Shown: positions 54,270 through 61,984 of the stretch, piece by piece | Layout of the letters: each line of letters opens with the position of its first letter | Numbering within the stretch: position 1 is the stretch's first letter | Origin: CAVTLG01 sp963735495 | Lineage (GTDB): Bacteria > Chloroflexota > Ktedonobacteria > Ktedonobacterales > Ktedonobacteraceae | Direction of reading: 5' to 3' | NCBI GenBank assembly: GCA_963735495.1 | Contig: CAVTLG010000002.1 | Span: forward strand, 248,001 to 312,000 | DNA length: 64,000 bases | The notes under the pieces: model-generated | Database searches by the model: none | What the model was told of the DNA's origin: nothing | What the model saw: the letters and a program-made list of their open reading frames with translations, nothing else | Position numbers and translations under genes: made by a program

Positions 54270-56261
54270 TCAAATAGCCTGCCATACCTGTATGGTACGG
54301 TCAACGCCCGCTGAGGCTATGCGTGAGCCATCAGGTGCCCAGGCAGCCGCCATCACATAGTTTGTATGCCCGTGATAGGTAAAGGTTTCTTTTTTACTGG
54401 CCACGTTCCAGATATGCACGAGCTTATCGTTGCCTCCAACAGCAAGATGCTTGCCAGTCGGCGACCAGGACACCGCGTTTTTCAAGGTCGCTTTATCTAT
54501 GGCAAGCGTAGAGGCAAAACCTGCAATGATATCGCGTATGCGTATACAATGACTGCTGGCAGCGGCAATACGCCGACCATCAGGCGACCACGTCAGCCCA
54601 TAAATGTGTCCATCATACCCACTCAGCGTCTTTTCCACGCGTTGGGGTCCCAGGAGAGTATTCCAAAATGAGCGCCTTTGCTGCATTTTGACCGGCTCCC
54701 AGACCTTCACCACGCCATCTTTGCCAGCCGAGGCCAGGAACTTCCCATCAGGCGACCAGCTTACTGCCATGACCTTGTCGGTGTGATCGTCATATATCTT
54801 TAACAGCGTATGGGTCTGAGCATGCCAAACCTGTACGGTCTTATCGTCCCCAGCTGAGGCAATATAGGTGCCATTGGGCGACCAGGCTACCGTGTTAACC
54901 GGTCCATTATGCTTATTATAGAAGAAAATGGTGTCGCCTGTCTCTGCATCCCAGATATGGACGCTCCTATCATCGCTCGCCGAGGCAATATGCTTGCCGT
55001 CCGGCGACCAGGCAAGCGCATTCACGCGGGCGCTATGCGCTTTATAGGTCAGAATATTACTGCCGCTTACCCCATCCCACAACTGCACGGTCTTGTCATA
55101 GCTCGCCGAGGCCAGACGCTTGCCATCAGACGACCAGGCTACTGCCGTCACACGACCGGAGTGGCCAAGGCAGATGTAGAGTGTGTTAGCCTGCGGATAG
55201 ACCTGAGGCTGAACCGGCTGCTTTGGCGCGCGCTTGTGCGTCTGTGGTGGTTGATATGACTGAGGAAGCGTCCTGGCCGACACTGGAGGCAAAGTAACCG
55301 ACAGCATATCGGTCTCCCGTAATTTCACCTGCACAGCGATACGCTGTAATGTTTGTTGGACAATCGTGATAGTCGCCGGACGCTTATCGACGCTTACATC
55401 CACCATGCACATTACCAGCGTATCCAGGCCTGCTAACGCCGGGTCGCTGAGATGCAGCGGTACAAAGTGGAATGGCGATAGCGACGGGTCATCGCCTGTG
55501 AGCAACTGGTGCAACGTAGCACCCAGACTATAGATGTCGGCGCGCAACGTCGTTTGTGACTTGCCATATTGCTCCGGTGGAGCATAGCCAGAAGAGCCGA
55601 GTGCCGCAGTGTCTTTCTCCTGTCCCGGCTTAAAGAGGCGCGCAATGCCGAAATCAATCAGGTAGAGAGGCCCGGTCGGAGTGAGCATGATATTGGCAGG
55701 CTTCAAGTCGCGAAAAATAATCGGCGGCTGACGCGTGTGCAAGTATTCCAGCACAGCACAGAGCTGAAGAGCAATGTCCAGTACTTTCTCAATCGGCAAC
55801 TTCTTCCCATCCAACTTGTTAAGATGGTCCTCTAACGTTTCACCCTCGATGAAGTCCATCACCAGATAGGAACGTCCATTCTCCACAAATTGTTCGTAGA
55901 TGCGTGGCAAATTAGGATGGGTCAGACCCGCCAACAATAGCGCTTCATGCTTAAAGGACGCGGTCGCCTCCACAAGGTCCTGGGACGACAGATTGCTCTG
56001 ACTCATCTCCTTGATAGCTACAAGCCGCTGCCCAAAGCGCGTATCAGAAGCTTTGTAAACCGCACCGAAGCCGCCACGACCAGCCGGTCCATAAATAATA
56101 TAGCGCTGCTTCAGCATGATCTGAGGAGTTAATAGGCCGGTGAGCGTGGTACTGGATGAGTCACTTTCTGCAAGCAAAGGCTGACCACAAGCACGACAAA
56201 ATCGCGCCTGGGTCCGGTTGGCTGCGCCACATGTATCACAAAAGAATGGAACAGAAGACAT
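54270..56261 (-). CDS. Ser/Thr protein kinase fused to WD40 beta-propeller
   Basis: About 663 residues from the ATG at 56261 (upstream in-frame ATGs add no domain). The N-terminus has a zinc ribbon (FFCDTCGAANRTQARFCRAC). The kinase domain (about residues 50-310) has GPAGRGGFGAVYKA, VAIKEM, FRDLKPANIMLTPTG, IDFGIARLF and SSGYAPPEQYGK. A Pro/Gln-rich linker of about 30 residues leads to seven WD40 repeats (about residues 365-663), each ending in W-D or the related I/V-W (SASYDKTVQLWD, SASDDRSVHIWD, SAGDDKTVQVWH, SAGKDGVVKVWE, GNDKLVHIWN, SAGVDRTIQVW). Kinase/WD40 fusions occur in Chloroflexota, Planctomycetes and Cyanobacteria. The propeller probably docks substrates. Confidence 0.9.
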   Translation of the reverse strand: MSSVPFFCDTCGAANRTQARFCRACGQPLLAESDSSSTTLTGLLTPQIMLKQRYIIYGPAGRGGFGAVYKASDTRFGQRLVAIKEMSQSNLSSQDLVEATASFKHEALLLAGLTHPNLPRIYEQFVENGRSYLVMDFIEGETLEDHLNKLDGKKLPIEKVLDIALQLCAVLEYLHTRQPPIIFRDLKPANIMLTPTGPLYLIDFGIARLFKPGQEKDTAALGSSGYAPPEQYGKSQTTLRADIYSLGATLHQLLTGDDPSLSPFHFVPLHLSDPALAGLDTLVMCMVDVSVDKRPATITIVQQTLQRIAVQVKLRETDMLSVTLPPVSARTLPQSYQPPQTHKRAPKQPVQPQVYPQANTLYICLGHSGRVTAVAWSSDGKRLASASYDKTVQLWDGVSGSNILTYKAHSARVNALAWSPDGKHIASASDDRSVHIWDAETGDTIFFYNKHNGPVNTVAWSPNGTYIASAGDDKTVQVWHAQTHTLLKIYDDHTDKVMAVSWSPDGKFLASAGKDGVVKVWEPVKMQQRRSFWNTLLGPQRVEKTLSGYDGHIYGLTWSPDGRRIAAASSHCIRIRDIIAGFASTLAIDKATLKNAVSWSPTGKHLAVGGNDKLVHIWNVASKKETFTYHGHTNYVMAAAWAPDGSRIASAGVDRTIQVWQAI

Positions 56262-56430
56262 GCAATCCATTGCCCATACATCTAAGCATCCAGAAACACA
56301 GTCGCGAAGCTCTATCCCGCTACAGAACTGAATGCAGGGAAACATACAAAGTCTATTAAAAACATAACGGTACATTAGTACAAATGTCTGCTATTGTCAA
56401 GGGTGTCCCGGCGACAGCCTATTAACCATG

Positions 56431-57276
56431 CTAAATAGCCAGGTAATCATCTGGTTGACGAAGCAGAAAAAGGATAAATTGATATAAGGCAAATAATTCG
56501 ACGGCAAAGGGTAGATAGCCACTATAGCCGAGTAGAGGCATCTCAAAAATTTTCCAGAAGCCAATAAAGGGGATCGTGTAATACCATTTGGGGAGTGCGT
56601 AAAAGTTCCACATTTCCCACAGCAAGCCGCACCACAGTCCTGCCAGCGGCAGCACGCAGAAGCGCCAATCTCCCACCGCAATATGTGCGAGAGCCGACTT
56701 ACGCCCGACAAAGTTATTGATAGGCTCCAGCAACAAAGCCAGGCAGAGCCAGACCAGCACAAAAGCGTAGTGCGGAAAAAAGATGGGCAGCAGCAAACTT
56801 ACCACACCAAGTAAGGCTATGATTATCAATAGATACAGCGGCAAACGCGGACCAGGCGTATCAGCCGAGAGCCGGGGGTGCAGTAGATCAAAGGTTGAGA
56901 GAAATTCAGCGGTCTCCATGACCGCCGGTAAGACCGTGCTGAAGTTGAGGCTGGCAAGCAAGAAGTAGGCGAATGGACTATAAGGACGATCCACGATGTA
57001 ATGCCAGTTTTGTACCGGGACATTAAATGCCTCGAAGAGCCACCAGAACAAGCTAGAAAAGAGAAACAATTGCAAATAACGCATACGCATGCGCTTGAGC
57101 AACGAGGTACCACATCGTGCTACTACTAAAGCATCCATGAAGAGGATGTAGCCAAGCCACAGCGGAAAGAAACTATAGCTGGAAAAAGGCTCTATACGCA
57201 ACCAGGAACACATCCAGGAAAATAGACATAAAGCCAGCGCGCAAAGACCGTATAACGGAAAACGCTTTTTGAACAC
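56431..57276 (-). CDS. Polytopic membrane protein beside a MerR-B12 regulator
   Basis: A 281-residue protein with about seven helices, starting at GTG 57276 with AGAGAGA upstream. Conserved-looking polar spots in the membrane are LFEAFNVPVQNWHY (about residue 82) and GLLWEMWNFYALPKWYYTIP (about residues 218-237), then EMPLLGYSGYLPFAVELF. I cannot name the family. It lies 8 bases after the MerR-B12 frame, in one operon. CarH-type regulators usually control light-induced carotenoid or photolyase genes, so a role in pigment or light response is possible but unproven. Confidence 0.65.
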   Translation of the reverse strand: MFKKRFPLYGLCALALCLFSWMCSWLRIEPFSSYSFFPLWLGYILFMDALVVARCGTSLLKRMRMRYLQLFLFSSLFWWLFEAFNVPVQNWHYIVDRPYSPFAYFLLASLNFSTVLPAVMETAEFLSTFDLLHPRLSADTPGPRLPLYLLIIIALLGVVSLLLPIFFPHYAFVLVWLCLALLLEPINNFVGRKSALAHIAVGDWRFCVLPLAGLWCGLLWEMWNFYALPKWYYTIPFIGFWKIFEMPLLGYSGYLPFAVELFALYQFILFLLRQPDDYLAI

Positions 57277-57284
57277 GTCTCTCT

Positions 57285-58413
57285 TTAATTTCTAGTATGG
57301 TCCTGAACCATACAGTGTAACTTCATGGTAGCCTTTTGCAAATTATCTTCTATGTAAATGCCGGGAACCTGCGCGATCAGTTCTGCATGCCGCGCAAAGA
57401 CCTGTCCACCAAAGACGAAAGCGGGACGTGGAGCGGGTATATTTTGTATCAGTCGCCCCACTTGTACCAGATCTGGTACGTAAGCAGGCAACGTTGCAGA
57501 TAGACAGATTATGGCAGGTTGAAGCTTCCTGATCATCTGTAGCAGTCCTGTTGTTTCAATATTCTGGCCAAGATAGGCCACACGCAAACCACTGCGACGC
57601 AGGAACAGCGCCAGCATAAGCGCCGCCAATTCGTGCACTTCACGAGGAGCACAGCCGATAATCACCAGCGGCCCACTGAGCGGACCAGGCGTGACGTAGA
57701 AGCGATTGGCCAATAAGGCTCGAAAAAAAATTGCTGGCAAAATGTTCCACATAGGTCGTAAGTTCTCCGGCTACCCTGCGTTCACCAATCAACTGCAACG
57801 TCGGCGTAATAATCTCGCTACAGACCTGCTCCAATGGATACAGCGAAAACAAGGAATCCATCATAATATGCGCCGTCTGCTCGTCCAAATTGCAGAATAT
57901 CTCTATCAGGTGATTTTGCACCATACGCATATTGCGTAAAGTGGCATGCTTTCTCTGTGCAATGTCAAAGCTTGAACGCTCCCCATCCTGCGGAATGATG
58001 GGATCAATAGCGAAGTTGACGGTTTCATGATACGCTGACAGCGGAGCAGCCCTATCAGAAGGTTCGACGCTCACCGCGAAAGCGGATAATGCCTTATCTT
58101 GCAGCACTTCTGCCTGGTCGTATGGTAGCGATATTTCAGTCAGATGACGAAAAAGCATAACAGCCCGACTGATCGAGATACCGGCATCAACACGATCCTT
58201 GAGCCAACGGATCAAACAGATATCGCGCTCCGAATAGAGACGATAGGTGTTATCTGCGCGTTCAGGCGAGAGCAATGCATAGCGCCGCTCCCAGGCGCGC
58301 AATGTTGGAGCGGATACGCCTGTTTGCAGTACGACAGCTTTCGTATTAAATACAGGAGTATTTGAATACTGCTCGATATGGGGCAACTCTATTGACCCAT
58401 CATGCGTCGTCAT
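57285..58413 (-). pseudogene. CarH/LitR-like MerR-B12-binding regulator, frameshifted
   Basis: Two overlapping frames make one regulator. From ATG 58413 the first frame has a MerR HTH (VFNTKAVVLQTGVSAPTLRA, WERRYALLSPERA, residues about 20-70) and the helical part of a B12-binding fold (TAHIMMDSLFSLYPLEQVCS, GELTTYVEHFASNFF). It then leaves the correct frame at a run of eight A on the plus strand (57723-57730). The second frame carries the cobalamin-binding Rossmann part (LVIIGCAPREVHELAALMLA, VAYLGQNIETTGLLQMI, FVFGGQVFA). Seven bases instead of eight would give one protein of about 376 residues. The DNA can be a real pseudogene, a slippage-dependent gene or a sequencing error. Confidence 0.75.
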
Positions 58414-58471
58414 GCTTCTCTCCGATTATACTGGCACAATGAAGATAACAAGAATAGCCAGATTGCCAATT

Positions 58472-58511
58472 CTTGTGCACACTTGTGCATACATTAGCAC
58501 ACAGACGCGCA
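58472..58511. promoter_or_regulatory. 10-bp direct-repeat operator upstream of the MerR-B12 gene
   Basis: CTTGTGCACA (58472-58481) and CTTGTGCATA (58482-58491) are near-identical tandem 10-mers, followed by the degenerate CATTAGCACA (58492-58501) and CAGACGCGCA. They lie 59-98 bases upstream of the MerR-B12 start. CarH/LitR regulators are known to bind arrays of 11-bp direct repeats, so this is a good autoregulatory operator candidate. Confidence 0.5.
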
Positions 58512-58590
58512 CAAAGTCTAGATAGCGTTTGGCATGTGTCTACTTTTGCCAGCAGTGATACCCATAGGCATTCAGAAACGCCACTGTCGT

Positions 58591-58744
58591 CCCTCTTAGA
58601 CCGTCAGAAACGAAGCTGACGCTTCACCCTCTTAAACGGTCAGAAACGAGGCTACCGCCTCTAGCCTTCGGCTCATCTGACCGAGATGAGGTACCCTTCG
58701 GCTCATCTGACGGAAAGGAGGTGGCTAGCCTTCGGCTCATCTGA
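58591..58744. repeat. Short direct repeats between MerR-B12 gene and IS66 element
   Basis: A roughly 36-bp unit beginning CCCTCTTAGACCGTCAGAAA occurs twice (58591 and 58627) with several differences. CCTTCGGCTCATCTGA occurs three times (58665-58680, 58695-58710, 58729-58744), unequally spaced. The rest of 58414-58980 holds no supported gene. Unit sizes and spacing do not fit CRISPR. Confidence 0.7.
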
Positions 58745-58984
58745 ATGGAAGGCAATATGAGCCGAAACCAGACACTCTCGCTAGTTTGCACCGCTTTTAT
58801 CGCAGCCCAGGGTTTTCGCAAGCGGTCACATACGTCTAAGACGTGCTTGACAGAAAAAGTGGGTAATACAGGCAAACAAATAAGGCACAGGACATGGCGG
58901 GATAGGCATTGTGCGCCATAGCAGTAGCACGCTTCTTCGTGAAAAAAAGTGGATCATCAGCCATAAAGTACTAAAAATTCGTAA

Positions 58985-59196
58985 CTACTCAGCCTCCAAG
59001 AGGGGAGGGTAGAGCAGATCACCAACACAGGTAGAAGCCAGGGCGGTCAAGAGATGAACGCCCTGCTTCTGCATGGCGGAGAGATAACTGCGCAAGGCAC
59101 AAAAGATGGCCGAGCCTTCGACGGTGCGAAAGCAGCCGGAAATTTTCTGACGCAACTTCATCATGCGCAGATCCGTTTCGGCCTGATTGTTTATGA
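58985..59196 (-). pseudogene. IS66 family transposase, C-terminal fragment
   Basis: About 68 codons read NNQAETDLRMMKLRQKISGC then FRTVEGSAIFCALRSYLSAM and end in a stop at 58985-58987, within the terminal repeat. NNxAExDLR is the C-terminal signature of IS66 TnpC around the last catalytic Glu, followed by ISGCFRT. The N-terminal zinc and catalytic parts are missing; the SDR gene takes their place. Confidence 0.85.
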
Positions 59197-60009
59197 TTTG
59201 TGTAGGCGGAGGCGATAGAGCTTGTTAGTGTTGATGTGGTGGGCTTGTTCCATGAGGGTGTCCAGGTTATCGTAAACGGAGATGAGGGTGCCTGAGAGAG
59301 AGTTAGCTTCGCCACTAATGAGACGTGTAATCAGGTGAGCGACTTGTGAGGCGGGGACTTGGGTTTCGGCATAGATGGTGCGAAATTCAGGGACCCAGCG
59401 TTGGCCGACGGATGAGTTGATGAGGTGATCAGCCATCTCGGTGCGTACAGAACCGGGATGGAGAGCGAAGGTGGAGATGCCGGTGTCCTGCAGGGAGAGC
59501 ATCAGGCTTTCGGTAAAGCGGGTCACGGCAGCTTTGGAACTGCTGTAGGCGGAGGAGTAGGGGCGTGGTTCGTTGCCGGCGTTGCTTGAGATGTTGATGA
59601 TATAGCCATACTTTTGAGCGAGCATAGTGGGTAGGACGGCGCGCGAGCAGAGGAAGGTACTGCGGAGATTGGTTTCGATATCGCTCCACCAGAGATCGGG
59701 ATCAATCTCCCAGATAGGGCCGATGGCGAGGTGGCTCCCGGCATTGTTGATCAGAATGGAAACGGGGCCGAATTGGGTTGAGATGGTCTGGAGCAGGCTG
59801 AATACGGCCTGCTGGTCGGTAACGTCGGCGGTGATGGGGAGGGCCGTGCCACCGTTTTGAGCGATCAGATCGGCTGTTTTCTGTAGGTCTGGAAGTGAGC
59901 GGGCAACGAGGGCGACCTGGATGCCTTGCTGGGCAAGTTCGAGTGCAACGGCGCGACCGATGCCACGGCTGGCACCGGTGATGAGTGCGGTTTGGGGGGT
60001 AGGGTGCAT
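59191..60009 (-). CDS. Short-chain dehydrogenase/reductase (SDR), passenger of the IS66 element
   Basis: A 272-residue classical SDR. The NAD(P) motif is TGASRGIG (residues about 12-19), followed by NNAG (about residue 90), the catalytic Ser (INISSNAG, about residue 144) and YxxxK as YSSSK (about residue 158). An Arg/Ser after the second strand (VARSL) suggests NADPH preference. The last five or so residues (YRLRLHKS) read into the IS66 remnant, so the C-terminus is shaped by the element. No linked pathway genes exist, which fits a passenger gene. Substrate unknown. Confidence 0.9.
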   Translation of the reverse strand: MHPTPQTALITGASRGIGRAVALELAQQGIQVALVARSLPDLQKTADLIAQNGGTALPITADVTDQQAVFSLLQTISTQFGPVSILINNAGSHLAIGPIWEIDPDLWWSDIETNLRSTFLCSRAVLPTMLAQKYGYIINISSNAGNEPRPYSSAYSSSKAAVTRFTESLMLSLQDTGISTFALHPGSVRTEMADHLINSSVGQRWVPEFRTIYAETQVPASQVAHLITRLISGEANSLSGTLISVYDNLDTLMEQAHHINTNKLYRLRLHKS

Positions 60010-60241
60010 GGCTGGGTTGTCTCATTTCTTTATGGATTGGGTATAAAGATAGTATGCCATGCTTTTCGTGGTTTGGCGAGGGAACACCATCTGAGAAACA
60101 GAGTTTCTCGACTTTTGAGAAACCCTGGACTTTTGTCCAAGGAGGCTGAGTAGTTACAAAAATTCTGCCATGAGGGTGATAGGACAATTCCCTGTATGCC
60201 AGGATTGCCAAAAAGTCTGCCGCTTCGCCGCTTTGGGGCGC

Positions 60242-60270
60242 TTGACAAGCCGCAAGATCACTGCTATCAT
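60242..60270 (+). promoter_or_regulatory. Promoter of rplU-rpmA
   Basis: A perfect TTGACA (60242-60247), 17 bases, and TATCAT (60265-60270), five of six consensus. Transcription would start near 60277 and leave an untranslated leader of about 245 bases. Confidence 0.75.
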
Positions 60271-60524
60271 ATGGTCGCACTGTTTGGGTATACTTTCACT
60301 ATGCCAAAAAGTGCGCGATATGCCCTCAAGAGCCACAAAAACTCTTGATTTGGGTCAACCCCCTACGTCCTGAAGGCCAGCCACACGGTACCATGCACAT
60401 GGATGCACGCTGAAGCTGAAATTGTCACGGGATCTAAGGAACAGTGCTGGATGGCGCTCCACCCATGCCTCCCACGTATCCTCCCGCGCGCACGTAGGGT
60501 CTGATGAAGGAGAACAAGAAAAAG
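60271..60524 (+). other. Long 5' leader of the rplU-rpmA operon
   Basis: The interval between the promoter and the rplU start is about 250 bases with GC-rich, foldable segments (for example CGCTCCACCCATGCCTCCC and CCTCCCGCGCGCACG near 60450-60500). L21 leaders are known autoregulatory sites in several bacteria, but I did not identify a specific motif. No other gene is seen in 60158-60524. Confidence 0.4.
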
Positions 60525-61016
60525 ATGTTTGCAGTGATCAAAAGTGGTGGACGACAATATAAAGTTTCCGTAGGTCAGAGGCTTGAGGTAAACAGGCTTC
60601 CAGTCGAAGATGGCACACAATTGCACATTGGCGAAGTGTTGCTCATCTCCGATGCTGACCGTTCGCTGGTTGGTGCACCGTTTGTGGAGAACGCAGAGGT
60701 GCTGGCAACCGTCGAGGGACAGGCTCGCGGAGAAAAATTGATCGTTTTCAAGTACAAATCGAAGAAACGCTACCGCCATCGGCGCGGTCATCGCCAGGAA
60801 CTTACCGTGCTGACAATCGATGATATTGTCGCCGAAGGGATAAGTCTGGTGACTGGCGAAGCTCCTAGAGCAAAAGAGGAAGCCGAAATCGAGGCCGAAA
60901 GCTCGGACGCAGAGGTAGCGACAACAGACGAGGCAACAACTCCTGATACTACTACGAGGACGCACCGCCGCCGCACGGGTAGGACAGAAGAAGCCGAGAG
61001 TAGTGCAGAGGAGTAA
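60525..61016 (+). CDS. rplU: 50S ribosomal protein L21 with acidic C-terminal tail
   Basis: Residues about 1-103 are L21 (MFAVIKSGGRQYKVSVGQRL, ending VFKYKSKKRYRHRRGHRQEL), the subunit that binds 23S rRNA domain II near L20. The ATG at 60525 is chosen since AAGGAG lies about 12 bases before it. The remaining 60 residues are a low-complexity tail rich in Glu, Ala and Thr, ending in Arg/Thr repeats (TRTHRRRTGRTEEAESSAEE), absent in usual L21 proteins of about 103 residues. rpmA follows after 6 bases. Confidence 0.95.
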   Translation: MFAVIKSGGRQYKVSVGQRLEVNRLPVEDGTQLHIGEVLLISDADRSLVGAPFVENAEVLATVEGQARGEKLIVFKYKSKKRYRHRRGHRQELTVLTIDDIVAEGISLVTGEAPRAKEEAEIEAESSDAEVATTDEATTPDTTTRTHRRRTGRTEEAESSAEE

Positions 61017-61022
61017 TCGAGC

Positions 61023-61346
61023 ATGGCACATAAAAAAGGTATGGGTAGCTCGCGCAATGGGCGCGATAGCAAGCCTAAGATGCTGGGCGTAAAACGCTAC
61101 GATGGTCAGCTCGTCACAGCCGGCAGTATCATCGTACGCCAGCGTGGTACCAAGATCAAGCCAGGCGAACACATTGGCGTTGGTCGCGACCATACGCTGT
61201 TCGCTTTAATCGATGGCTATGTCAAGTTCGGCCATGCTTCACGCGAACGCCGTTCTGTCAGCATCGTCACCGAATTCCCCGACCGCCCTTCAGTAGCAGA
61301 ATTGCTTGCCGCTGCAGAGGACCTCGTGCAGGTCATAGAGGCGTAG
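61023..61346 (+). CDS. rpmA: 50S ribosomal protein L27
   Basis: A 107-residue L27, which contacts the P-site tRNA at the peptidyl-transferase centre. It has the standard start MAHKKGMGSSRNGRDS, GSIIVRQRGTKIKPGEHIGV and DGYVKFGHASRERRSVSI. It lacks the cleavable N-terminal extension seen in Firmicutes. A C-terminal helix (VAELLAAAEDLVQVIEA) is extra. A strong hairpin 20 bases downstream ends the operon. Confidence 0.96.
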   Translation: MAHKKGMGSSRNGRDSKPKMLGVKRYDGQLVTAGSIIVRQRGTKIKPGEHIGVGRDHTLFALIDGYVKFGHASRERRSVSIVTEFPDRPSVAELLAAAEDLVQVIEA

Positions 61347-61365
61347 CCAACCATTCTCAGCAATA

Positions 61366-61420
61366 GAGCAAAAGCAGCACAGGCACCTGATTATGTTCAG
61401 CGCCTGTGCTGCTTTTGCTC
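61366..61420 (+). terminator. Terminator of rplU-rpmA
   Basis: A perfect 19-bp stem, GAGCAAAAGCAGCACAGGC (61366-61384) with GCCTGTGCTGCTTTTGCTC (61402-61420). The T-run lies within the stem's right arm. Beyond it, 61421-61705 shows no gene I can support. Confidence 0.8.
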
Positions 61421-61705
61421 CATTCCTTCCAAACAGCGTTTACGCCTCTCTTTCTCATGCAGATAGAGTAGCAGCATTCCACGCTTTTTTTGGAGCAACC
61501 CAAGGTGGTGAGACGATCAGTACGACCAATCCGCCCCGCATCTCTCTTTTGGCTACGCTTACAGAATTAGCCCGAATACATCGCTGGTCCAATGGCAGCA
61601 GCGCATCCTTCTTGTATACTTGCAATAGTTTCACATGCATGCTCACAGTGAGCACAAGTCAAAAGAGAAACGTTGCATTATAGTGCAGCATAGAAGGAAA
61701 AGCCG

Positions 61706-61903
61706 GTGCAGGCTGTCATACAAGCAAGGATGATCGCACCCAATCTCTTCTGTCTCGTCCTTGCTATGCTGGGATTATATCTCTTCTTGAAAGGATTAAG
61801 TCAGCTTTTCCGTAACCCCGAAAAGTATGCACTACTGCTCTTTTCGGGGCTGCTGCTTTTCATCACAGGTGGGATGATATTTATCCTGCATCAACTTTAC
61901 TGA
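61706..61903 (+). CDS. Small two-helix membrane protein
   Basis: A 65-residue protein with two hydrophobic segments (LFCLVLAMLGLYLFLKGLSQ and YALLLFSGLLLFITGGMIFI) and a short charged loop (RNPEKY). The frame starts at GTG 61706 (AGAAGGA upstream) or ATG 61730. No family recognised. It stands alone between the ribosomal operon and the two-component genes. Confidence 0.5.
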   Translation: MQAVIQARMIAPNLFCLVLAMLGLYLFLKGLSQLFRNPEKYALLLFSGLLLFITGGMIFILHQLY

Positions 61904-61984
61904 TCGCATATCATCCCACCTAATAGAAGAGACATACATGGACATTCGCGCTCCCTTGCACATACATCATCGGTGTGAAGGAAG

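Larger units (their letters stand above)
58981..60157. mobile_element. IS66-derived non-autonomous element carrying an SDR gene
   Basis: Perfect 17-bp terminal inverted repeats starting 5'-GTAA (GTAACTACTCAGCCTCC at 58981-58997 and its reverse complement at 60141-60157). Both ends are flanked by the identical 8-bp sequence AAAAATTC (58973-58980 and 60158-60165). GTAA ends and 8-bp duplications are typical of IS66. Inside are only a C-terminal transposase fragment (58985-59196) and a complete SDR gene (59191-60009), plus a hairpin-rich right end. A clean target duplication shows it moved as one unit, presumably with transposase in trans. Confidence 0.9.

Noticed and set aside
58591..58744. CRISPR-like array
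   Set aside because: Units are 16 and 36 bases with unequal, short spacing and several mismatches; there are no unique spacers or cas genes.
58624..58875. Minus-strand open frame of 83 codons with SDEPK repeats
   Set aside because: Its repetition comes from the direct DNA repeats; no ribosome site or family.
59019..59315. Minus-strand open frame of 98 codons over the IS66 stub
   Set aside because: It is the wrong frame: the true transposase stub reads NNQAETDLRMMK in the neighbouring frame.
60363..61193. Minus-strand open frame of 276 codons
   Set aside because: Antisense to rplU and rpmA, which are certain; Cys/His-rich product without a recognisable domain.
61393..61683. Plus-strand open frame of 96 codons after rpmA
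   Set aside because: Begins inside the terminator hairpin, has no ribosome site and no recognisable family.
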